NCBI RefSeq assembly: GCF_010686765.1 | Contig: NZ_JAAGWF010000003.1 | Span: 124,001 to 188,000 of the forward strand | Direction of reading: 5' to 3' | Source: Geodermatophilus sabuli | Lineage (GTDB): Bacteria; Actinomycetota; Actinomycetes; Mycobacteriales; Geodermatophilaceae | DNA: 64,000 nt | Shown: in pieces, positions 57,359 to 64,000 of the stretch | Layout: the number at the start of each line of letters is the position of its first letter | Position numbering within the stretch: the stretch's first letter is position 1 | Notes under the pieces: model-generated | Told to the model about the DNA's origin: nothing | Database searches by the model: none | Seen by the model: only the letters and a program-made list of their open reading frames with translations | Program-made: the position numbers and the translations under genes

Positions 57359-58419
57359 CACGTGGTCCGGACGCCGCGGCTGCGGCCGAGGTAGTGCGAC
57401 AGCCCGACGGCGACGAGGAGCGCCGCGCCGTTGAAGACCGGGCTGGCCCAGGTGCTGGCTCCGGACAGCGTCAGGCCGCTGACGCTCACCGACACGAACA
57501 GGACGCCGATGATGGTGCCGACCACGTTGAAGAAGCCGGGCCGGACGGCGGTGGCACCGAGGAAGGCCGCCGCCAAGGCCGGGAAGAGCAGCCCGGTGCC
57601 CGGGTCCGCGGTTGCCGACCCCGACCGGGCCAGGGCCAGCACGCCGACGAGCCCGGCGAGGGCGCCGGCGAGCACGAACGTCGTCCACACCGACCGCTGC
57701 ACCCGGATGCCCACCAGCGCCGCGGACCGGGGGTTGGAGCCGATCGCGTACAGACCTCGGCCGAACGGCGTCTGGGCCAGCAGGTACCAGAGCAGCGCGG
57801 CGATGAGGGCGACCACGTACACGACCTGCGGTACGCCGAGCAGCGTCGTCGACCCGAACTGGGCCAGGCGCGGGTCGAGCCCGTTCACGATGGCCTGGCC
57901 GCCCGTGTACCACTGGATGAGGCCGCCGAGCAGCGTCGCCATGCCGAGCGTGGTGACGAACGAGTTGAGCCCGAACCGCGTGACCAGCAGACCGTTGAGT
58001 CCGCCGATCAGGACACCCACGCCGATGCCGACGGTCATGGCCAGTCCCAGCGGCAGGTCGTTGAAGCTCATCAGGCCCGCGGTGAGGACCGTCGAGGTCG
58101 CGGCGATCGCGCCGAGCGAGAAGTCGAAGTAGCCGCAGACCAGCGGCAGGATCACCGCCAGGGCCAGGAGGGCCACGGTCGCCTGGTTGCCGAGGAGGAC
58201 GCTGGCGTTCTGCTGGGTGAAGAAGATGTCGCCGCTGGCAGGGTTGAACGAGAAGAACGCCGCGACGGCGACCAGCAACAGGAGCAGGGCGTGCCGCTCC
58301 AGCAACCCCTTCACCCCGCCGTGGGCCCCTGCCGTGGACACCGGTGGCGAGATCCGGTCGTCTGCTCCGGTGTCGCCAGAACCCGGGGACTGCAGGGGTG
58401 GAGTGTCGGTGACGCTCAT
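57358..58419 (-). CDS. Sugar-type ABC transporter permease (RbsC family)
   Basis: 353 residues with about 9-10 membrane helices. The conserved pattern near the cytoplasmic loop is GQAIVNGLDPRLAQF, followed by YAIGSNPRSAALVGIRV, which contacts the ATPase. The N-terminal 45 residues are disordered. It imports a substrate delivered by the binding protein at 60145. ATG 58419 overlaps the ATPase stop by four bases. Confidence 0.87.
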   Translation of the reverse strand: MSVTDTPPLQSPGSGDTGADDRISPPVSTAGAHGGVKGLLERHALLLLLVAVAAFFSFNPASGDIFFTQQNASVLLGNQATVALLALAVILPLVCGYFDFSLGAIAATSTVLTAGLMSFNDLPLGLAMTVGIGVGVLIGGLNGLLVTRFGLNSFVTTLGMATLLGGLIQWYTGGQAIVNGLDPRLAQFGSTTLLGVPQVVYVVALIAALLWYLLAQTPFGRGLYAIGSNPRSAALVGIRVQRSVWTTFVLAGALAGLVGVLALARSGSATADPGTGLLFPALAAAFLGATAVRPGFFNVVGTIIGVLFVSVSVSGLTLSGASTWASPVFNGAALLVAVGLSHYLGRSRGVRTT

Positions 58420-60074
58420 CGGGATGCTCCCTGGAGGGTCGGGGACGGCGGCTCGGTCGTGCTCTGGGTGAGGACCGTCAGGTGGTCGGGGGTGAGCTGG
58501 GCGCCGGAGACGTGGGCGGCGACCCGGCCGTCCTGGAGGACGATCACGCGCTCGCAGAGGCTGCACAGTTCGAGCAGGTCCGAGGAGGCGACCAGGACGG
58601 TGCACCCGCCCGCGGCCGCCTCCTGCACCGTGCGGTAGATGTCGGCGCGGCTCATGACGTCGACGCCCTGCGTGGGCTCGTCGAGCAACAACAGCGACGG
58701 TTGCCGCTGCAGCCAGCGGGCCAGGACGACCTTCTGCTGGTTGCCGCCCGAGAGAGAGGTGAACGGCGCGTCGGCGGAGGCGGCCCGCACGCCGTACCGG
58801 GCCACGAGGTCCGCGGCGTCGGCCCGCTCCTGACGCTGGGACATCCCCCAGAGGCGCCAGTACTTCCGGCGCACCGTGACGCTGAGGTTGTCCCGGATGG
58901 TGAGCTCCGCGAACGCGGCCTCTCCTGCACGGTCCTCCGGCACCATGGCAACACCGGCCTCCATCCGGGTCCGGGGGTCCCCGTCGGCGTGCACCCGGCC
59001 GGCGGCGTCGCGCACCGTGACCCGGCCGGACGCCGGGCGGTGCTCGCCGAAGATGGTCCGCAGCAGCGAGCTGCGGCCCGATCCCACGAGCCCCGCGACG
59101 CCGACGATCTCGCCCCGTCGCAGTTCGAGGTCCACACCGCGCAGCGGGCCGCCGTGCAGGTCCTGTACCCGCAGGACGACGTCGTCGTCCGCGGCGGCAG
59201 TGGCAGGCTCGGCCGCCGGCCGGTCGTCGGCGGGCACGGGGGTGTCCCCGTCGAGCGCCCCCGGCACGACGCTCTCGTCGATGGTCCGGGCGAGCGCGGC
59301 GCCGGTCATGTGCCGCACGAGTTCGTGCTCGGTGGGGCGCTGGCCCACCAGAGCGGCGACGGTCCGGCCGTCGCGAAAGACGGTGAAGTCGTCGCAGACC
59401 GACAGGACCTCAGGCATGCGGTGGCTGACCATCATCACGGTCTGCCCCTGGTCGGCACGGCGCCGCACGGCCTCGAGCAGCACGTCGGACTCGTGCTGCG
59501 GCAGGGTGGCCGTCGGCTCGTCCAGGATGAGGATCAGCCGCTCGTCGCCCTCCTGGTCCTGCAACGCTCGGCAGATCGCGACCAGCGTGCGCTGCGCGGG
59601 CCGGAGGGCGCCGACCGGGGTCCGCGGATCTGCGTCGATCTCGTAGGTGGTCAGCAGCTCGGCGACGCGACGGTGCAGGTTCCGCCACTGGACGCGGCCA
59701 CCCGGGCCGGTGGGGTAGCCGGCGTCGAACGCGAAGTTCTCGGCGATAGACAGCTGCGGGAAGAGGCCGAGGTCCTGGTGGACGAATCGGAGACCGGCGG
59801 CGCGACCGGCGCGCGGGTCGTAGGCGTCGACGTCCCAGGCGGTGCCGGCGACCTCGATGCGGCCCTCGTCCCCGCGGTGCACCCCGGCGAGCACCTTGAT
59901 GGTGGTGCTCTTCCCGCAACCGTTGCCGCCCACGAGAGCGTGGACGGTGCCGTGGCGGAGCGCCAGGTCGGCCTTGTCGAGGGCCAGCGTCGCGCCAAAG
60001 CGCTTGGTCAGGCCGGCCACGCGGAGGACGACGTCGGTCGCTGCGGGAGCCTTCGGGCTCGCGGTCTCGGTCAT
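58416..60074 (-). CDS. Sugar-type ABC transporter ATPase (double nucleotide-binding domain)
   Basis: 552 residues with two ABC domains. NBD1 (1-245) has Walker A GGNGCGKST and Walker B LILILDEPTA, but its signature LRPAQRTLVA is degenerate. NBD2 (300-530) has the altered Walker A GLVGSGRSS, signature LSGGNQQKVVLARWL and LLLLDEPTQGVDV. This asymmetry is normal for RbsA/MglA-type ATPases. The start follows a 16-bp hairpin with the ribosome site GGGAGGGAGA between. Confidence 0.88.
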   Translation of the reverse strand: MTETASPKAPAATDVVLRVAGLTKRFGATLALDKADLALRHGTVHALVGGNGCGKSTTIKVLAGVHRGDEGRIEVAGTAWDVDAYDPRAGRAAGLRFVHQDLGLFPQLSIAENFAFDAGYPTGPGGRVQWRNLHRRVAELLTTYEIDADPRTPVGALRPAQRTLVAICRALQDQEGDERLILILDEPTATLPQHESDVLLEAVRRRADQGQTVMMVSHRMPEVLSVCDDFTVFRDGRTVAALVGQRPTEHELVRHMTGAALARTIDESVVPGALDGDTPVPADDRPAAEPATAAADDDVVLRVQDLHGGPLRGVDLELRRGEIVGVAGLVGSGRSSLLRTIFGEHRPASGRVTVRDAAGRVHADGDPRTRMEAGVAMVPEDRAGEAAFAELTIRDNLSVTVRRKYWRLWGMSQRQERADAADLVARYGVRAASADAPFTSLSGGNQQKVVLARWLQRQPSLLLLDEPTQGVDVMSRADIYRTVQEAAAGGCTVLVASSDLLELCSLCERVIVLQDGRVAAHVSGAQLTPDHLTVLTQSTTEPPSPTLQGASR

Positions 60075-60086
60075 GGGTTCTCCCTC

Positions 60087-60124
60087 CCGGCCGGTGGCCG
60101 CCGCGACGGGCGGCCACCGGCCGG
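60087..60124 (-). terminator. 16-bp perfect hairpin between the binding-protein and ATPase genes
   Basis: Arms at 60087-60102 and 60109-60124 pair perfectly over 16 bases with the loop GCGACG. On the minus strand it lies 20 bases after the binding-protein stop and 12 before the ATPase start. Such structures terminate part of the transcripts or protect the upstream mRNA, giving more binding protein than transporter. Confidence 0.75.
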
Positions 60125-60144
60125 ACTGAGTGACGGGACGAGGA

Positions 60145-61320
60145 TCAAACGCCCCAGACCTCGCGGTAGGCGGCTTGGTAGTCGACGTCGCCGGTGAAGG
60201 GCTCGCCGGCCGCGGGCAGGTTGTTGTCGGCGTCGACGACCTTGACGCCGGAGCCCTGCGGGAGCGGCTCCTCGCCGTTGAGCAGGCGGATCGCGGTGTC
60301 GACCGATCCCCAGCCGCCCCACTCCGCGGGGATCGTGACAGCAGCGTCCAGGCCGCCGTCGTTGCGGATGAGGTCGAGGTTGGGCCCGGCGCCCAGCGTC
60401 GAGACGACGTTCAGGTCGGCGGACTTGCCGGAGGCGATCACCGCCTGGGCGAGGCCGACGTTGACGACGCCGCCGACCGGGAAGTAGACGGAGTTCACGT
60501 CCGCTGCCTGCAGGAGGGCGGTGGAGAAGGTCTGCGGCAGGGAGCCGCTGCCGACGTCCTGGTTCGAGTACTCGAGCGTGTCGACGATCTCGCACTCCGA
60601 GCAGGTGGCGAGCTCGTCCTCGAAGCCCTGGGCGAGCCAGGGACCCCACACGGGGTCGGTGAAGGTCAGCTGGAGGACCCTGGCCTGTCCGTCGGTCTGG
60701 CCGATCAGCCAGTCGGCTGCCAGCTTGCCCTGCAGCTCGAAGAATGCCTGGGCGTCCACGCCCTCGAGTTCGATGCGCTCGCTGCCCCACAACGGCTGGC
60801 CGCCGGCCGCGTCGCAGTCCACCCCGCCGCCGCCGACGACGGTGACGCCGGCGTCCTTGGCCTCCTGGAAGGGCTGCTGGACGGACGGGCAGTCGATGCC
60901 GATCGGGATGATGACGTCCGCTCCGGCGCTGACCGCCTGACGCACGCACGTGCCCCACCCGTTGGGGTTGAGCTGACCGTCGCAGACGTTGACGGACCAC
61001 CCGGCGGCCTCCCCCGCTTCGCGGGCAGCGGCCGTCGGGACGGCGCACCCCGGCACCTGCTCACCGCAGGAGACGACCCAGAGGTTGACGCCCTCCGGCG
61101 GGGTCGTGGTGGCGGTCGGCGGGGTGCCCATCTCGCCCTCGTAAGCGATCTGCAGCGCCTCCTGGGCCTCGGACGAGGCCGACTCGGCGCCGCCGTCGGA
61201 GCCGGAACCGGAACCGGAACCGGAAGCGACCTCCGAGGGAGAGCTGCAGGCCGACAGCAGGATGGCGAACACGAGCGCCAGGACGGCGCCGAGGCCGTAC
61301 CGGCGCGGGGACTGGGACAT
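60145..61320 (-). CDS. Sugar-type ABC substrate-binding lipoprotein (periplasmic-binding type I)
   Basis: 391 residues. Lipobox LLSAC (Cys near 25) follows a hydrophobic signal. A SGSGSGSDGG linker leads to the two-lobe domain (LNPNGWGTCVRQAVSAGADVIIPIGIDCP, GKLAADWLIGQ, YFPVGGVVNVGLAQAVIASGKSADLNVVSTLGAG, GGWGSVDTAIRLLNG). It has about nine Cys (CGEQVPGC, CDGQ, CPSV, CDAA, CSEC), unusually many, perhaps as disulfides. The ligand is unknown. First gene of the importer operon. Confidence 0.84.
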   Translation of the reverse strand: MSQSPRRYGLGAVLALVFAILLSACSSPSEVASGSGSGSGSDGGAESASSEAQEALQIAYEGEMGTPPTATTTPPEGVNLWVVSCGEQVPGCAVPTAAAREAGEAAGWSVNVCDGQLNPNGWGTCVRQAVSAGADVIIPIGIDCPSVQQPFQEAKDAGVTVVGGGGVDCDAAGGQPLWGSERIELEGVDAQAFFELQGKLAADWLIGQTDGQARVLQLTFTDPVWGPWLAQGFEDELATCSECEIVDTLEYSNQDVGSGSLPQTFSTALLQAADVNSVYFPVGGVVNVGLAQAVIASGKSADLNVVSTLGAGPNLDLIRNDGGLDAAVTIPAEWGGWGSVDTAIRLLNGEEPLPQGSGVKVVDADNNLPAAGEPFTGDVDYQAAYREVWGV

Positions 61321-61449
61321 GGGTCCTCTTTCTCTGGACGGCGGGACGGGAGAGAGGCCCGGTCGGACCCGTGGTCGGGGTGACGCAGGTCTCGCGAGCT
61401 AGATCACAGAGAAGCGCGAGCAGGACCCGACCGGAAATCACGATCCGCG

Positions 61450-61460
61450 ATGGAATCCAT
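61450..61460. promoter_or_regulatory. Palindrome ATGGA-A-TCCAT upstream of the importer operon
   Basis: A perfect 5-1-5 palindrome, 130 bases before the binding-protein start within the 240-base gap 61321-61561. It may be an operator. No gene is seen in this gap. Confidence 0.35.
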
Positions 61461-61561
61461 GCCGCTGACCGATGCGCGGCCGCGACGAGGGATGTCGACG
61501 CCCCGCCGAGGCGTCCCCCCGGAGTCCCGCCGGCCCGCCAGGTACGAGCCGGATGGGGTGC

Positions 61562-61987
61562 TCAGGCCGGCGGCTGGCCGATCAGCTCGACGAGGTTCCC
61601 CTCCGGGTCGTGGACCCAGGCGAACCACCAGCCCTCCTCCGGGGAGGGGCTGGGAGCGGACACGTCGGACCCGCCGAGGGCGATCAGCCGGGCGTGCGTC
61701 GCGACGAGGTCAGGGACGACGAACGCGACGTGTCCGAAGCCCCAGGTCGCCGCAGCCTGGACCGGCGTGGCCGCCCGCAGCCCGGGGGCCCCGTCGCTTC
61801 GGGCGAGCAGCTCGAACCGGCGTCCCTCGTCGTCGACGAGCATCACGATCCGGAGGTCCAGCGCCTCCAGCGCCAAGCGGACCTGCTCCCGGTAGCCGAA
61901 GGCGCGCACGTACCAGTCGGTCATGCCGTCCAGGTCGCGGACGTTGAGCCCGACGTGGTCGAGACGCGCTCGGTCTACCGCAGCCAT
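61562..61987 (-). CDS. VOC-family protein
   Basis: 141 residues with DHVGLNVRDLDGMTDWYVRAFGYREQVRLALEALDLRIVMLVDDEGRRFELLAR and VAFVVPDLVATHARLIALGG, ending HDPEGNLVELIG. His10 and two Glu residues form the usual metal site. It could be a lyase, isomerase or dioxygenase. It is upstream of the importer operon on the same strand, following the LysR gene. Confidence 0.84.
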   Translation of the reverse strand: MAAVDRARLDHVGLNVRDLDGMTDWYVRAFGYREQVRLALEALDLRIVMLVDDEGRRFELLARSDGAPGLRAATPVQAAATWGFGHVAFVVPDLVATHARLIALGGSDVSAPSPSPEEGWWFAWVHDPEGNLVELIGQPPA

Positions 61988-62038
61988 CAGGTCTCCCGTC
62001 GTCCGCGCCGGCGTGGCACCGCGGGTGGCGGCGCGACG

Positions 62039-63055
62039 CTAGGCGGACGCACCCGGATCCGACCCCGCCGATCCGGCCATACCAGGTATGAGCAGCCCCG
62101 CCTCGGCCGGGGACGGGAGGTGCGGACGCGCGCCCACGGGGTCGTGGGCAGCGAGCTCCGCCGCCACCTCCTCCAGGATCCCGACGAACCACTGGTGCCC
62201 CGCGTCGACCGCGCGGGAGGAATGCCACCACGCCGTCTCCAGCATGTCCACGAACCCGAAGGGCGGCTCGACCTGCAGCAGCCGCTCGTCGGTGCGGAAC
62301 CGGACGGCGAGCCGCTCGGGAACGACGGCCACGGCGTCCGTGCCGACGACAGCGAATGGGAGCAGGAGGAAGCCACGGGTCTTCAGCGCCACCCTGCGGA
62401 CGACGCGCAACTGGTCGAGGACCCGGTCGATCGGCGTCACGGCCTCGTGGTGGAACACCGTCACCGCGTGCGGCATGGTGCGCAGCGCCTGGAGGTCGAT
62501 GCCGCCGTCCCGCAGGTAGGAGTTGCCCCGGTCCACCAGGCAGACAAGCCGGTCGTGGAAGAGGAACGTGTGCTCGCCGGCGAACCCGAACCCCAGTGGG
62601 CCGACCACCACGTCGTACCGGAGCAGCGCCCCGGGCGAATTCACCAGGTCGGACGGCAGGTCCACGAACCCGAGCCGCACCGACGGGGCGTGCTCGCGCA
62701 GCCTTCGTCGGAGCGGCTCCAGCAGCACCGTCATCGCGTAGTCGCTAGCCGTCACGGTGAACAGCCGGTTACTGCGCTGCGGATCGAAGGCGCCCGCGAC
62801 CCGCAGCGCCTCACGCATCAACCGCAGGGCCTCCTGCACCTGAGGAAGCAGGTCCCGGGCCAGCGGGGTCAGCTCGTACTCCCGCCCGACGCGGACCAGC
62901 AGCTCGTCGTTGAAGTGACGCCGGTACCGGCCGAGGATCCCGCTCATCGCCGGCTGGGCGATGCCCACCTTGGCGCCGGCCCGGGTCAGGTTCTCCTCCT
63001 CGAGGAGGGCACGCAGGGCGGCCAGCGTGTTGAGGTCGAGGGCACCGAGGTCCAC
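62039..63055 (-). CDS. LysR-family transcriptional regulator
   Basis: 338 residues. The helix-turn-helix is at residues 5-65 (LNTLAALRALLEEENLTRAGAKVGIAQPAMSGILGRYRRHFNDELLVR), with an effector domain after that. The C-terminal 30 residues are an Ala/Gly/Pro tail. GTG 63055 is used. It is followed on the same strand by the VOC gene. It is divergent from a paralogue at 63172; the two probably bind the region between them and control the importer or catabolic operon. Confidence 0.85.
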   Translation of the reverse strand: MDLGALDLNTLAALRALLEEENLTRAGAKVGIAQPAMSGILGRYRRHFNDELLVRVGREYELTPLARDLLPQVQEALRLMREALRVAGAFDPQRSNRLFTVTASDYAMTVLLEPLRRRLREHAPSVRLGFVDLPSDLVNSPGALLRYDVVVGPLGFGFAGEHTFLFHDRLVCLVDRGNSYLRDGGIDLQALRTMPHAVTVFHHEAVTPIDRVLDQLRVVRRVALKTRGFLLLPFAVVGTDAVAVVPERLAVRFRTDERLLQVEPPFGFVDMLETAWWHSSRAVDAGHQWFVGILEEVAAELAAHDPVGARPHLPSPAEAGLLIPGMAGSAGSDPGASA

Positions 63056-63132
63056 CGCGCCTCCTCATCCGGGACATCGTTGTCCGAACCGGCAGCTGAA
63101 GACGCCGTCGCCGGTCGCTGAGCAGCATATTG

Positions 63133-63146
63133 TCGGCCGCGGCCGA
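63133..63146. promoter_or_regulatory. Perfect 14-bp palindrome between the two LysR genes
   Basis: TCGGCCG and its reverse complement CGGCCGA in the 116-base divergent gap. A second short inverted repeat, GGACA-TCGT-TGTCC, lies near 63075. Either may be a LysR-binding site, though GC-rich palindromes arise easily by chance here. Confidence 0.3.
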
Positions 63147-63171
63147 TCGCGCCGTAGCGGAAGGGGGCAGG

Positions 63172-64000
63172 GTGCCCGGGACCCGGGGTGTCGACTTCAA
63201 CCTCCTGGTGGCCCTCCGCGCGCTGCTCGAGGAGCGCAACGTCACCCGCGCGGGGGTGGCGGTCAACATGAGCCAGCCCGCGATGAGCGCGGCGCTGGCA
63301 CGCCTGCGCGAGCACTACGGGGACGACCTGCTGGAACGGCAGGGACGCACGTACGAGCTGACGCCACTGGCGGAGGAACTGCTGCCTCAGGTCGCACGAG
63401 CGCTCGACGCGGTGAGCACTGCGCTGGAGCCGTGGGCCGGCTTCAATCCCACGACGAGCACCCGCCGGTTCACCGTCTCGGGGTCGGACTACGCGCTGGC
63501 CGTCCTGGTTGAACCCCTGATGACCGTCGTCCACCGGCGGGCGCCGGGGATCACCGTGGACTTCGGACCCATCTGGACGCCCGGCAGTGACCTGACCGCC
63601 CACCTCCTGCGACGCGATCTCATGATCGCGGCGATGGGCTACGACTTCCCCGGGCGGCGGCAGGTCGTCTTCTCCGACCGTTTCGTGTGCATCGTCGCCG
63701 CGGACAACCCGCGGCTGCGCCACGGGCGACTCACGCACCAGGACCTCGGGGAGCTGCCCCATGCCGCGGCGTTCGGCGGAGGACTCCCGACGCCGGCTGA
63801 CGCGGTCCTCGCCGAAGCCGGCATCACCCCGCACGTCGAGGTCTCCGTCCAGGGCCTGCTGGCCCTGCCATTCGCCGTCTCCGGCACCGACCTCTGCGCG
63901 TTCGTCCCGGAGCGGCTGCTCGACCGCTGCCCGGCCAGCCTCGACCTGGCAGTCGCTGAGGTGCCGCTGGAGGACCCGGAGCTGGCCGAGGCCGCGCACT
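63172..64000 (+). CDS. LysR-family transcriptional regulator, cut by the window edge
   Basis: At least 276 residues, open to the end of the window. GTG 63172 follows AAGGGGGCAGG. The helix-turn-helix (VDFNLLVALRALLEERNVTRAGVAVNMSQPAMSAALARLREHYGDDLLER) and the domain start RRFTVSGSDYALAVLVEPLM closely parallel the protein at 62039. FVPERLLDR lies near the end of the effector domain, so only some 30-50 residues should be missing. Confidence 0.82.
   Translation, partial: MPGTRGVDFNLLVALRALLEERNVTRAGVAVNMSQPAMSAALARLREHYGDDLLERQGRTYELTPLAEELLPQVARALDAVSTALEPWAGFNPTTSTRRFTVSGSDYALAVLVEPLMTVVHRRAPGITVDFGPIWTPGSDLTAHLLRRDLMIAAMGYDFPGRRQVVFSDRFVCIVAADNPRLRHGRLTHQDLGELPHAAAFGGGLPTPADAVLAEAGITPHVEVSVQGLLALPFAVSGTDLCAFVPERLLDRCPASLDLAVAEVPLEDPELAEAAH

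Noticed and set aside
1..64000. CRISPR array
   Set aside because: No regularly spaced direct repeats of 25-40 bases and no cas-like genes were seen.
1..64000. Intact mycofactocin biosynthesis cluster
   Set aside because: No MftA-like peptide, radical SAM MftC or MftB gene could be recognised in the window.

Overview
This 64 kb window looks like chromosome from a high-GC actinobacterium. Base composition is very GC-rich, GTG starts are common, genes overlap by 1-8 bases in tight operons, and terminators are GC hairpins without T-runs. Family resemblances point to a soil or rock-surface actinomycete such as a member of the Geodermatophilaceae, but that is an inference; there is no rRNA gene in the window to test it.

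Region 1 (0.4-5.3 kb): a TetR-type regulator closely resembling MftR is divergent from two SDR dehydrogenases of the mycofactocin-dependent type. A near-perfect 23-bp operator lies between them. A MoxR-type AAA+ ATPase and a VWA protein follow after a terminator hairpin. Region 2 (5.5-8 kb) holds a ComF-like phosphoribosyltransferase, a histidine phosphatase and small proteins.

Region 3 (8-24.5 kb) is an aromatic-catabolism island made of two parallel modules. Each has a divergent IclR regulator, an oxygenase, a folate-dependent O-demethylase of the LigM/DesA family, and an orphan NMT1-type ABC substrate-binding lipoprotein. Module A uses a flavin monooxygenase and continues into an intradiol (hydroxyquinol-type) dioxygenase and a maleylacetate reductase. 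Module B uses a LigB/LigA-type extradiol dioxygenase and is followed by a CoA-transferase and a truncated, frameshifted citryl-CoA lyase. A mannitol dehydrogenase and a B3/B4-domain protein lie between the modules.

Region 4 (24.5-37.9 kb) is mixed: a two-component system divergent from a VanY-like DD-carboxypeptidase, small enzymes of the SRPBCC, VOC, YciI and RibD/DHFR families, a beta-lactamase-fold hydrolase, an anti-sigma-type sensor, an ArsR regulator and a PAS-GAF-SpoIIE phosphatase. Regions 31.9-33.8 kb and 38.1-41.3 kb are decayed. They hold fragments of a proline racemase, a GGDEF protein, a YraQ/DUF1980 permease pair and a tyrosine integrase, ending at a duplicated 3' half of a tRNA-Pro gene, which suggests an old integration site.

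Region 5 (41.5-48.1 kb): a TetR regulator is divergent from a cytochrome P450-ferredoxin-reductase operon. An oppositely oriented operon (GTP cyclohydrolase II, nitroreductase, DODA-type dioxygenase, MarR) is headed by two TTGAA-type palindromes.

Region 6 (48.2-64 kb): a malic enzyme and a long minus-strand catabolic cluster (alpha/beta hydrolase, SMP-30 lactonase, aldehyde dehydrogenase, SDR, FAH-family hydrolase, ABM monooxygenase, flavin monooxygenase). Next come a DUF2218 protein, a complete sugar-type ABC importer with a 16-bp perfect hairpin between the binding-protein and ATPase genes, a VOC protein and two divergent paralogous LysR regulators. The second LysR gene runs off the right edge. 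This looks like uptake and ring cleavage of an unidentified cyclic substrate.
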